A stretch of 64,000 bases of DNA from Auanema rhodensis (Eukaryota > Nematoda > Chromadorea > Rhabditida > Rhabditidae): the NCBI GenBank assembly GCA_964057225.1, contig OZ059900.1, forward strand, positions 25,063,638-25,127,637, in the 5' to 3' direction. The translations under genes were made by a program, and so were the position numbers. Position 1 is the first letter of the stretch, and each line of letters opens with the position of its first letter. Under the pieces are notes generated by a model. It had not been told where the DNA came from. It did not search any database and saw only the letters and a list, made by a program, of their open reading frames with translations. Below, piece by piece: positions 1 to 9,917 of the stretch.

Positions 1-118
1 GTGAAAGTGGAACTAGACGTTGTACGAACAATTTTGAGCTAGGTTTCATTGACATTGCATGAGTTTGAACACATGCAATCGTAAGTCAAAACCTTGTTTA
101 CAGCGAAATTTCCAAAAA

Positions 119-130
119 CTGGTTTTCCAG
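119..130. repeat. Short hairpin CTGG-TTTT-CCAG
   Basis: CTGG at 119-122 and CCAG at 127-130 are perfect inverse complements around a TTTT loop. An overlapping alternative pairing AAAAC/GTTTT (115-119 with 122-126) uses the same bases. The element sits in a nearly invariant segment; the exceptions I found are copies with AACAGG for AACTGG (31, 36, 37, 47) and one with AATCTGG (copy 170). The pair TTTCC (110-113) and GGGAAA (151-156) encloses it loosely. Confidence 0.5.
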
Positions 131-182
131 CATAATAAAATATTTCTCATGGGAAAAACTGTGTTTTTGTATTTTTCTAGTG

Positions 183-225
183 TTCAGCATGGAAAATGCT
201 TCATTTTAGTATGTAACACGCTGAA
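183..225. repeat. Nested inverted repeat (TTCAGC/GCTGAA around AGCAT/ATGCT)
   Basis: TTCAGC at 183-188 is the exact inverse complement of GCTGAA at 220-225. Inside it, AGCAT at 186-190 and ATGCT at 196-200 can pair with a five-base loop (GTAAA in most copies). This lies in the most variable part of the monomer. P-type copies replace ATGCT by ATGCG and U-type copies replace AGCAT by AGAAT, so the inner stem differs by type, while the outer TTCAGC/GCTGAA pair is kept in most copies. A structural role is inferred only. Confidence 0.5.
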
Positions 226-242
226 ATTCGTTGCGTTTGACG
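226..242 (+). other. Degenerate CENP-B-box-like site in the monomer
   Basis: The stretch after GCTGAA reads ATTCGTTGCATTTGACG in most copies (copy 1 has G at 235). Aligned with the published 17-bp CENP-B box, the 5' part TTCGTTG matches, as does the single conserved A at 235, but the essential CGGG near the 3' end is TGAC here. Counting the nine core bases of NTTCGNNNNANNCGGGN, six match in the common version. Many copies degrade it further, to TTTG (for example copies 40 and 42) or TTCC (for example 113 and 126). It is not a canonical box, and the likeness may be chance. Confidence 0.25.
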
Positions 243-244
243 AC

Positions 245-266
245 TCATATGAACAAAAATCGATTT
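245..266. repeat. Two adjacent palindromes TCATATGA and AAATCGATTT
   Basis: TCATATGA (245-252) is a perfect 8-bp palindrome and AAATCGATTT (257-266) a perfect 10-bp palindrome, separated by four bases. The first is essentially invariant. The second is broken in copies carrying TTGATT (4, 5, 53, 65) or GCGATT (13, 38, 39, 43, 135, 136). These give one CATATG and usually one ATCGAT per 342 bp, so the array should be cut into a 342-bp ladder by enzymes recognising those sites. Confidence 0.6.
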
Positions 267-283
267 AATCAATATTAGCCATA

Positions 284-331
284 AGGGGCGTGCCCTCAGA
301 ATATGCTAATTTCCTTAATTTTCTAACCCCT
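284..331. repeat. Conserved G/C-rich clamp AGGGG...CCCCT
   Basis: AGGGG at 284-288 and CCCCT at 327-331 are inverse complements flanking an AT-rich segment of 38 bases; AGGG can alternatively pair with CCCT at 292-295. The enclosed stretch, about 289-326, is among the most constant of the monomer and includes the only locally G/C-rich block. Exceptions are few: copies with AAGGAGCG (12, 31, 37, 47), copies 18 and 20 with AAACCC, and copies 122, 125, 127, 138, 153 and 161 with TAATATTC. Meaning unknown. Confidence 0.4.
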
Positions 332-3300
332 GTTTTTTTGTCGTGAAAGTGGAACTAGACGTTGTACGAACAATTTTGAGCTAGGTTTCATTGACATTGC
401 ATGAGTTTGAACACATGAAATCGTAAGTCAAAACCTTGTTTACAGCGAAATTTCCAAAAACTGGTTTTCCAGCATAATAAAATATTTCTCATGGGAAATA
501 CTGTGTTTTTGTATTTTTTTAGTGTTCAGCATGTAAAATGCGTCATGTTAGTATGTAAAACGCTGAAATTCGTTGCATTTGACGACTCATATGAACAAAA
601 ATCGATTTTATCAATATTAGCCATAAGGGGCGTGCCCTCAGAATATGCTAATTTCCTTAATTTTCTAACCCCTGTTTTTTTGTTGTGAAAGTGGAACTAG
701 ACGTTGTACGAACAATTTTGAGCTAGGTTTCATTGACATTGCATGAGTTTGAACACATGCAATCGTAAGTCAAAACCTTGTTTACAGCGAAATTTCCAAA
801 AACTGGTTTTCCAGCATAATAAAATATTTCTCATGGGAAAAACTGTGTTTTTGTATTTTTCTAGTGTTCAGCATGTAAAATGCTTCATTTTAGTATGTAA
901 CACGCTGAAATTCGTTGCGTTTGACGACTCATATGAACAAAAATCGATTTAATCAATATTAGCCATAAGGGGCGTGCCCTCAGAATATGCTAATTTCCTT
1001 AATTTTCTAACCCCTGTTTTTTTGTCGTGAAAGTGGAACTAGACGTTGTACGAACAATTTTGAGCTAGGTTTCATTGACATTGCATGAGTTTGAACACAT
1101 GAAATCGTAAGTCAAAACCTTGTTTACAGCGAAATTTCCAAAAACTGGTTTTCCAGCATAATAAAATATTTCTCATGGGAAATACTGTGTTTTTATATTT
1201 TTCTAGTGTTCAGCATGTAAAATGCTTCATTTTAGTATGTAACACGCTGAAATTCGTTGCATTTGACGACTCATATGAACAAAAATTGATTTAATCAATA
1301 TTAGCCATAAGGGGCGTGCCCTCAGAATATGCTAATTTCCTTAATTTTCTAACCCCTGTTTTTTTGTCGTGAAAGTGGAACTAGACGTTGTACGAACAAT
1401 TTTGAGCTAGGTTTCATTGACATTGCATGAGTTTGAACACATGAAATCGTAAGTCAAAACCTTGTTTACAGCGAAATTTCCAAAAACTGGTTTTCCAGCA
1501 TAATAAAATATTTCTCATGGGAAATACTGTGTTTTTATATTTTTCTAGTGTTCAGCATGTAAAATGCTTCATTTTAGTATGTAACACGCTGAAATTCGTT
1601 GCATTTGACGACTCATATGAACAAAAATTGATTTAATCAATATTAGCCATAAGGGGCGTGCCCTCAGAATATGCTAATTTCCTTAATTTTCTAACCCCTG
1701 TTTTTTTGTCGTGAAAGTGGAACTAGACGTTGTACGAACAATTTTGAGCTAGGTTTCATTGACATTGCATGAGTTTGAACACATGCAATCGTAAGTCAAA
1801 ACCTTGTTTACAGCGAAATTTCCAAAAACTGGTTTTCCAGCATAATAAAATATTTCTCATGGGAAAAACTGTGTTTTTGTATTTTTCTAGTGTTCAGCAT
1901 GTAAAATGCTTTATTTTAATATGTAACACGCTGAAATTCGTTGCATTTGACGACTCATATGAACAAAAATCGATTTAATCAATATTAGCCATAAGGGGCG
2001 TGCCCTCAGAATATGCTAATTTCCTTAATTTTCTAACCCCTGTTTTTTTGTTGTGAAAGTGGAACTAGACGTTGTACGAACAATTTTGAGCTAGGTTTCA
2101 TTGACATTGCATGAGTTTGAACACATGAAATCGTAAGTCAAAACCTTGTTTACAGCGAAATTTCCAAAAACTGGTTTTCCAGCATAATAAAATATTTCTC
2201 ATGGGAAAAACTGTGTTTTTGTATTTTTCTAGTGTTCAGCATGTAAAATGCTTCATTTTAGTATGTAGCACACTAAAATTTGTTGCATTTGACGACTCAT
2301 ATGAACAAAAATTGATTTTATCAATATTAGCCATAAGGGGCGTGCCCTCAGAATATGCTAATTTCCTTAATTTTCTAACCCCTGTTTTTTTGTCGTGAAA
2401 GTGGAACTAGACGTTGTACGAACAATTTTGAGCTAGGTTTCATTGACATTGCATGAGTTTGAACACATGAAATCGTAAGTCAAAACCTTGTTTACAGCGA
2501 AATTTCCAAAAACTGGTTTTCCAGCATAATAAAATATTTCTCATGGGAAATACAGTGTTTTTGTATTTTTTTAGTGTTCAGCATGTAAAATGCGTCATTT
2601 TAGTATGTAAAACGCTGAAATTCGTTGCATTTGACGACTCATATGAACAAAAATCGATTTTATCAATATTAGCCATAAGGGGCGTGCCCTCAGAATATGC
2701 TAATTTCCTTAATTTTCTAACCCCTGTTTTTTTGTCGTGAAAGTGGAACTAGACGTTGTACGAACAATTTTGAGCTAGGTTTCATTGACATTGCATGAGT
2801 TTGAACACATGAAATCGTAAGTCAAAACCTTGTTTACAGCGAAATTTCCAAAAACTGGTTTTCCAGCATAATAAAATATTTCTCAAGGGAAAAACTGTGT
2901 TTTTATATTTTTCTAGTGTTCAGCATGTGAAATGCTTAATTTTAGTATGTAACACGCTGAAATTTGTTGCATTTGACGACTCATATGAACAAAAATCGAT
3001 TTAATCAATATTAGCCATAAGGGGCGTGCCCTCAGAATATGCTAATTTCCTTAATTTTCTAACCCCTGTTTTTTTGTCGTGAAAGTGGAACTAGACGTTG
3101 TACGAACAATTTTGAGCTAGGTTTCATTGACATTGCATGAGTTTGAACACATGAAATCGTAAGTCAAAACCTTGTTTACAGCGAAATTTCCAAAAACTGG
3201 TTTTCCAGCATAATAAAATATTTCTCATGGGAAATACTGTGTTTTTGTATTTTTCTAGTGTTCAGCATGTAAAATGCTTCATTTTAGTATGTAACACGCT

Positions 3301-5798
3301 GAAATTCGTTGCATTTGACGACTCATATGAACAAAAATCGATTTAATCAATATTAGCCATAAGGGGCGTGCCCTCAGAATATGCTAATTTCCTTAATTTT
3401 CTAACCCCTGTTTTTTTGTCGTGAAAGTGGAACTAGACGTTGTACGAACAATTTTGAGCTAGGTTTCATTGACATTGCATGAGTTTGAACACATGAAATC
3501 GTAAGTCAAAACCTTGTTTACAGCGAAATTTCCAAAAACTGGTTTTCCAGCATAATAAAATATTTCTCATGGGAAATACTGTGTTTTTGTATTTTTTTAG
3601 TGTTCAGCATGTAAAATGCGTCATTTTAGTATGTAAAACGCTGAAATTCGTTGCATTTGACGACTCATATGAACAAAAATCGATTTTATCAATATTAGCC
3701 ATAAGGGGTGTGCCCTCAGAATATGCTGATTTCCTTAATTTTCTAACCCCTGTTTTTTTGTCGTGAAAGTGGAACTAGACGTTGTACGAACAATTTTGAG
3801 CTAGGTTTCATTGACATTGCATGAGTTTGAACACATGAAATCGTAAGTCAAAACCTTGTTTACAGCGAAATTTCCAAAAACTGGTTTTCCAGCATAATAC
3901 AATATTTCTCATGGGAAATACTGTGTTTTTGTATTTTTCTAGTGTTCAACATGTAAAATGCTTCATTTTAGTATGTAACACGCTGAAATTCGTTGCATTT
4001 GACGACTCATATGAACAAAAATCGATTTAATCAATATTAGCCATAAGGAGCGTGCCCTCAGAATATGCTAATTTCCTTAATTTTCTAACCCCTGTTTTTT
4101 TGTCGTGAAAGTGGAACTAGACGTTGTACGAACAATTTTGAGCTAGGTTTCATTGACATTGCATGAGTTTGAACACATGAAATCGTAAGTCAAAACCTTG
4201 TTTACAGCGAAATTTCCAAAAACTGGTTTTCCAGCATAATAAAATATTTCTCATGGGAAATACTGTGTTTTTGTATTTTTTTAGTGTTCAGCATGTAAAA
4301 TGCGTCAATTTAGTATGTAAAACGCTGAAATTCGTTGCATTTGACGACTCATATGAACAAAAAGCGATTTAATCAATATTAGCCATAAGGGGCGTGCCCT
4401 CAGAATATGCTAATTTCCTTAATTTTCTAACCCCTGTTTTTTTGTCGTGAAAGTGGAACGAGACGTTGTACGAACAATTTTGAGCTAGGTTTCATTGACA
4501 TTGCATGAGTTTGAACACATGAAATCGTAAGTCAAAACCTTGTTTACAGCGAAATTTCCAAAAACTGGTTTTCCAGCATAATAAAATATTTCTCATGGGA
4601 AATACTGTGTTTTTGTATTTTTCTAGTGTTCAGCATGTAAAATGCTTCATTTTAGTATGTAACACGCTGAAATTCGTTGCATTTGACGACTCATATGAAC
4701 AAAAATCGATTTAATCAATATTAGCCATAAGGGGCGTGCCCTCAGAATATGCTAATTTCCTTAATTTTCTAACCCCTGTTTTTTTGTCGTGAAAGTGGAA
4801 CTAGACGTTGTACGAACAATTTTGAGCTAGGTTTCATTGACATTGCATGAGTTTGAACACATGAAATCGTAAGTCAAAACCTTGTTTACAGCGAAATTTC
4901 CAAAAACTGGTTTTCCAGCATAATAAAATATTTCTCATGGGAAAAACTGTGTTTTTGTATTTTTCTAGTGTTCAGCATGTAAAATGCTTCATTTTAGTAT
5001 GTAACACGCTGAAATTTGTTGCATTTGACGACTCATATGAACAAAAATCGATTTAATCAATATTAGCCATAAGGGGCGTGCCCTCAGAATATGCTAATTT
5101 CCTTAATTTTCTAACCCCTGTTTTTTTGTCGTGAAAGTGGAACTAGACGTTGTACGAACAATTTTGAGCTAGGTTTCATTGACATTGCATGAGTTTGAAC
5201 ACATGAAATCGTAAGTCAAAACCTTGTTTACAGCGAAATTTCCAAAAACTGGTTTTCCAGCATAATAAAATATTTCTCATGGGAAAAACTGTGTTTTTGT
5301 ATTTTTCTAGTGTTCAGCATGTAAAATGCTTCATTTTAGTATGTAACACGCTGAAATTTGTTGCATTTGACGACTCATATGAACAAAAATCGATTTAATC
5401 AATATTAGCCATAAGGGGCGTGCCCTCAGAATATGCTAATTTCCTTAATTTTCTAACCCCTGTTTTTTTTTCGTGAAAGTGGAACTAGACGTTGTACGAA
5501 CAATTTTGAGCTAGGTTTCATTGACATTGCATGAGTTTGAACACATGAAATCGTAAGTCAAAACCTTGTTCACAGCGAAATTTCCAAAAACTGGTTTTCC
5601 AGCATAATAAAATATTTCTCAAGGGAAAAACTGTGTTTTCATATTTTTCTAGTGTTCAGCATGTGAAATGCTTTATTTTAGTATGTAACACGCTGAAATT
5701 CGTTGCATTTGACGACTCATATGAACAAAAATCGATTTAATCAATATTAGCCATAAGGGGCGTGCCCTCAGAATATGCTAATTTCCTTAATTTTCTAA

Positions 5799-5810
5799 CC
5801 CTGTTTTTTC
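5799..5810. other. One-base deletion in monomer 17
   Basis: The usual CCCC before TG is CCC (5799-5801), and the following T7 run is T6 then C. The monomer is 341 bp and all later phases shift by minus one. Confidence 0.85.
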
Positions 5811-7181
5811 GTCGTGAAAGTGGAACTAGACGTTGTACGAACAATTTTGAGCTAGGTTTCATTGACATTGCATGAGTTTGAACACATGAAATCGTTAGTC
5901 AAAACCTTGTTTACAGCGAAATTTCCAAAAACTGGTTTTCCAGCATAATAAAATATTTCTCATGGGAAATACTGTGTTTTTGTATTTTTCTAGTGTTCAG
6001 CATGTAGAATGCTTCATTTTGATATGTAAAACGCTAAAATTCGTTGCATTTGACGACTCATATGAACAAAAATCGATTTTATCAATATTAGCCATAAGGG
6101 GCGTGCCCTCAGAATATGCTAATTTCCTTAATTTTCTAAACCCTGTTTTTTTGTCGTGAAAGTGGAACTAGACGTTGTACGAACAATTTTGAGCTAGGTT
6201 TCATTGACATTGCATGAGTTTGAACACATGAAATCGTAAGTCAAAACCTTGTTTACAGCGAAATTTCCAAAAACTGGTTTTCCAGCATAATAAAATATTT
6301 CTCATGGGAAATACTGTGTTTTTGTATTTTTCTAGTGTTCAGCATGTAAAATGCTTCATTTAAGTATGTAACACGCTGAAATTCGTTGCATTTGACGACT
6401 CATATGAACAAAAATCGATTTAATCAATATTAGCCATAAGGGGCGTGCCCTCAGAATATGCTAATTTCCTTAATTTTCTAACCCCTGTTTTTTTGTCGTG
6501 AAAGTGGAACTAGACGTTGTACGAACAATTTTGAGCTAGGTTTCATTGACATTGCATGAGTTTGAACACATGAAATCGTAAGTCAAAACCTTGTTTACAG
6601 CGAAATTTCCAAAAACTGGTTTTCCAGCATAATACAATATTTCTCATGGGAAATACTGTGTTTTTGTATTTTTCTAGTGTTCAGAATGTAGAATGCTTCA
6701 TTTTGATATGTAAAACGCTGAAATTCGTTGCATTTGACGACTCATATGAACAAAAATCGATTTTATCAATATTAGCCATAAGGGGCGTGCCCTCAGAATA
6801 TGCTAATTTCCTTAATTTTCTAAACCCTGTTTTTTTGTCGTGAAAGTGGAACTAGACGTTGTACGAACAATTTTGAGCTAGGTTTCATTGACATTGCATG
6901 AGTTTGAACACATGAAATCGTAAGTCAAAACCTTGTTTACAGCGAAATTTCCAAAAACTGGTTTTCCAGCATAATAAAATATTTCTCATGGGAAATACTG
7001 TGTTTTTGTATTTTTCTAGTGTTCAGCATGTAAAATGCTTCATTTTAGTATGTAGCACGCTGAAATTCGTTGCATTTGACGACTCATATGAACAAAAATC
7101 GATTTAATCAATATTAGCCATAAGGGGCGTGCCCTCAGAATATGCTAATTTCCTTAATTTTCTAACCCCTGTTTTTTTGTC

Positions 7182-9917
7182 GTGAAAGTGGAACTAGACG
7201 TTGTACGAACAATTTTGAGCTAGGTTTCATTGACATTGCATGAGTTTGAACACATGAAATCGTAAGTCAAAACCTTGTTTACAGCGAAATTTCCAAAAAC
7301 TGGTTTTCCAGCATAATAAAATATTTCTCATGGGAAAAACTGTGTTTTTGTATTTTTCTAGTGTTCAGCATGTAAAATGCTTCATTTTAGTATGTAACAC
7401 ACTGAAATTTGTTGCATTTGACGACTCATATGAACAAAAATTGATTTAATCAATATTAGTCATAGGGGGCGTGCCCTCAGAATATGCTAATTTCCTTAAT
7501 TTTCTAACCCCTGTTTTTTTGTCGTGAAAGTGGAACGAGACGTTGTACGAACAATTTTGAACTAGGTTTCATTGACATTGCATGAGTTTGAACACATGAA
7601 ATCGTAAGTCAAAACCTTGTTTACAGCGAAATTTCCAAAAACTGGTTTTCCAGCATAATAAAATATTTCTCATGGGAAATACTGTGTTTTTGTATTTTTC
7701 TAGTGTTCAGCATGTAAAATGCTTCATTTTAGTATGTAACACGCTGAAATTCGTTGCATTTGACGACTCATATGAACAAAAATCGATTTAATCAATATTA
7801 GCCATAAGGGGCGTGCCCTCAGAATATGCTAATTTCCTTAATTTTCTAACCCCTGTTTTTTTGTCGTGAAAGTGGAACTAGACGTTGTACGAACAATTTT
7901 GAGCTAGGTTTCATTGACATTGCATGAGTTTGAACACATGAAATCGTAAGTCAAAACCTTGTTTACAGCGAAATTTCCAAAAACTGGTTTTCCAGCATAA
8001 TAAAATATTTCTCATGGGAAATACTGTGTTTTTGTATTTTTCTAGTGTTCAGCATGTAAAATGCTTCATTTTAGTATGTAACACGCTGAAATTCGTTGCA
8101 TTTGACGACTCATATGAACAAAAATCGATTTAATCAATATTAGCCATAAGGGGCGTGCCCTCAGAATATGCTAATTTCCTTAATTTTCTAACCCCTGTTT
8201 TTATGTCGTGAAAGTGGAACTAGACGTTGTACGAACAATTTTGAGCTAGGTTTCATTGACATTGCATGAGTTTGAACACATGAAATCGTAAGTCAAAACC
8301 TTGTTTACAGCGAAATTTCCAAAAACTGGTTTTCCAGCATAATAAAATATTTCTCATGGGAAAAACTGTGTTTTTGTATTTTTCTAGTGTTCAGCATGTA
8401 AAATGCTTCATTTTAGTATGTAACACACTGAAATTTGTTGCATTTGACGACTCATATGAACAAAAATTGATTTAATCAATATTAGTCATAAGGGGCGTGC
8501 CCTCAGAATATGCTAATTTCCTTAATTTTCTAACCCCTGTTTTTTTGTCGTGAAAGTGGAACTAGACGTTGTACGAACGATTTTGAGCTAGGTTTCATTG
8601 ACATTGCATGAGTTTGAACACATGAAATCGTAAGTCAAAACCTTGTTTACAGCGAAATTTCCAAAAACTGGTTTTCCAGCATAATAAAATATTTCTCATG
8701 GGAAATACTGTGTTTTTGTATTTTTCTAGTGTTCAGCATGTAAAATGCTTCATTTTAGTATGTAACACGCTGAAATTTGTTGCATTTGACGACTCATATG
8801 AACAAAAATCGATTTAATCAATATTAGCCATAAGGGGCGTGCCCTCAGAATATGCTAATTTCCTTAATTTTCTAACCCCTGTTTTTTTGTCGTGAAAGTG
8901 GAACTAGACGTTGTACGAACAATTTTGAGCTAGGTTTCATTGACATTGCATGAGTTTGAACACATGAAATCGTAAGTCAAAACCTTGTTTACAGCGAAAT
9001 TTCCAAAAACTGGTTTTCCAGCATAATAAAATATTTCTCATGGGAAATACTGTGTTTTTGTATTTTTCTAGTGTTCAGCATGTAAAATGCTTCATTTTAG
9101 TATGTAACACGCTGAAATTCGTTGCATTTGACGACTCATATGAACAAAAATCGATTTAATCAATATTAGCCATAAGGGGCGTGCCCTCAGAATATGCTAA
9201 TTTCCTTAATTTTCTAACCCCTGTTTTTTTGTCGTGAAAGTGGAACTAGACGTTGTACGAACAATTTTGAGCTAGGTTTCATTGACATTGCATGAGTTTG
9301 AACACATGAAATCGTAAGTCAAAACCTTGTTTACAGCGAAATTTCCAAAAACTGGTTTTCCAGCATAATAAAATATTTCTCATGGGAAAAACTGTGTTTT
9401 TGTATTTTTCTAGTGTTCAGCATGTAAAATGCTTCATTTTAGTATGTAACACACTGAAATTTGTTGCATTTGACGACTCATATGAACAAAAATTGATTTA
9501 ATCAATATTAGTCATAAGGGGCGTGCCCTCAGAATATGCTAATTTCCTTAATTTTCTAACCCCTGTTTTTTTGTCGTGAAAGTGGAACTAGACGTTGTAC
9601 GAACAATTTTGAGCTAGGTTTCATTGACATTGCATGAGTTTGAACACATGAAATCGTAAGTCAAAACCTTGTTTACAGCGAAATTTCCAAAAACTGGTTT
9701 TCCAGCATAATAAAATATTTCTCATGGGAAATACTGTGTTTTTGTATTTTTCTAGTGTTCAGCATGTAAAATGCTTCATTTTAGTATGTAACACGCTGAA
9801 ATTTGTTGCATTTGACGACTCATATGAACAAAAATCGATTTAATCAATATTAGCCATAAGGGGCGTGCCCTCAGAATATGCTAATTTCCTTAATTTTCTA
9901 ACCCCTGTTTTTTTGTC
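7182..9917. repeat. 3-mer higher-order repeat, 1,026-bp period (monomers 22-29)
   Basis: Copies 22, 25 and 28 (starts 7182, 8208, 9234) share a rare combination: AACACACTGAAATTTG, TTGATTTAATC and ATTAGTC. They are spaced exactly three monomers apart with generic copies between. Copies 26 and 29 correspond (both AATTTG). ATTAGTC was seen only here. The third repeat ends when copy 30, a P type, takes the place of a generic copy. Copy 24 has a T-to-A change in its terminal T run (TTTTTATGTC). Confidence 0.85.

Larger units (their letters stand above)
1..342 (+). repeat. Reference monomer (copy 1)
   Basis: This copy sets the coordinate system for all others. Segments that stay almost constant through the array are about 1-24, 80-101, 105-134, 239-258 and 287-326. 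Most variation falls at 25-44 (CGAAC/CAAAC, AATTTT/AGTTTT, CTAGG/CTAAG), at 76 (C or A), 102-104 (AGC/ATC/AAC), 138-140, 149-158, 169-222, 227-235, 260-267, 277-279 and 330-341. Copy 1 carries C at 76, AAAAAC at 154, and two private-looking bases: G instead of T at 192, and G instead of A at 235 (the latter shared with copy 3). The monomer contains T7 at 333-339 and several A or T tracts between 106 and 176. Confidence 0.95.
1..7181. repeat. Heterogeneous left domain (monomers 1-21)
   Basis: Types alternate with little long-period order: C-allele copies 1, 3 and 6; P copies 2, 8, 11 and 13; T copies 9 and 17; U-like copies 18 and 20; the rest generic. Copies 4 and 5 (1027-1710) look identical, as do 15 and 16 up to their ends. 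More private substitutions occur here than elsewhere, for example CGTCAATTT in 13, GGAACGAG in 14, TTCATATTT in 17 and CATTTAAG in 19. Copies 1-7 resemble the copy 51-53 family (shared CATGTTAG, TTGATTTAATC and TTGTTGTG ends), so the same lineages occur at both places. Confidence 0.8.

Noticed and set aside
61-82. RNA polymerase III box-B-like sequence (GTTTGAACAC) hinting at a tRNA-derived repeat
   Set aside because: It mismatches the GWTCRANNC consensus at a key base, and no matching box A or cloverleaf is visible.
106-176. Phased A/T tracts suggesting intrinsically bent DNA
   Set aside because: Tracts near 108, 116, 124, 138, 155, 166 and 174 are only loosely spaced around ten bases. Curvature is plausible but needs calculation, so it is not listed as a feature.
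1-342. 342 bp as a dimer of a 171-bp alpha-satellite-like unit
   Set aside because: The length is exactly twice 171, but the two halves do not align beyond short words such as TTGCAT and GAACA, and the sequence does not resemble primate alpha satellite as I know it.
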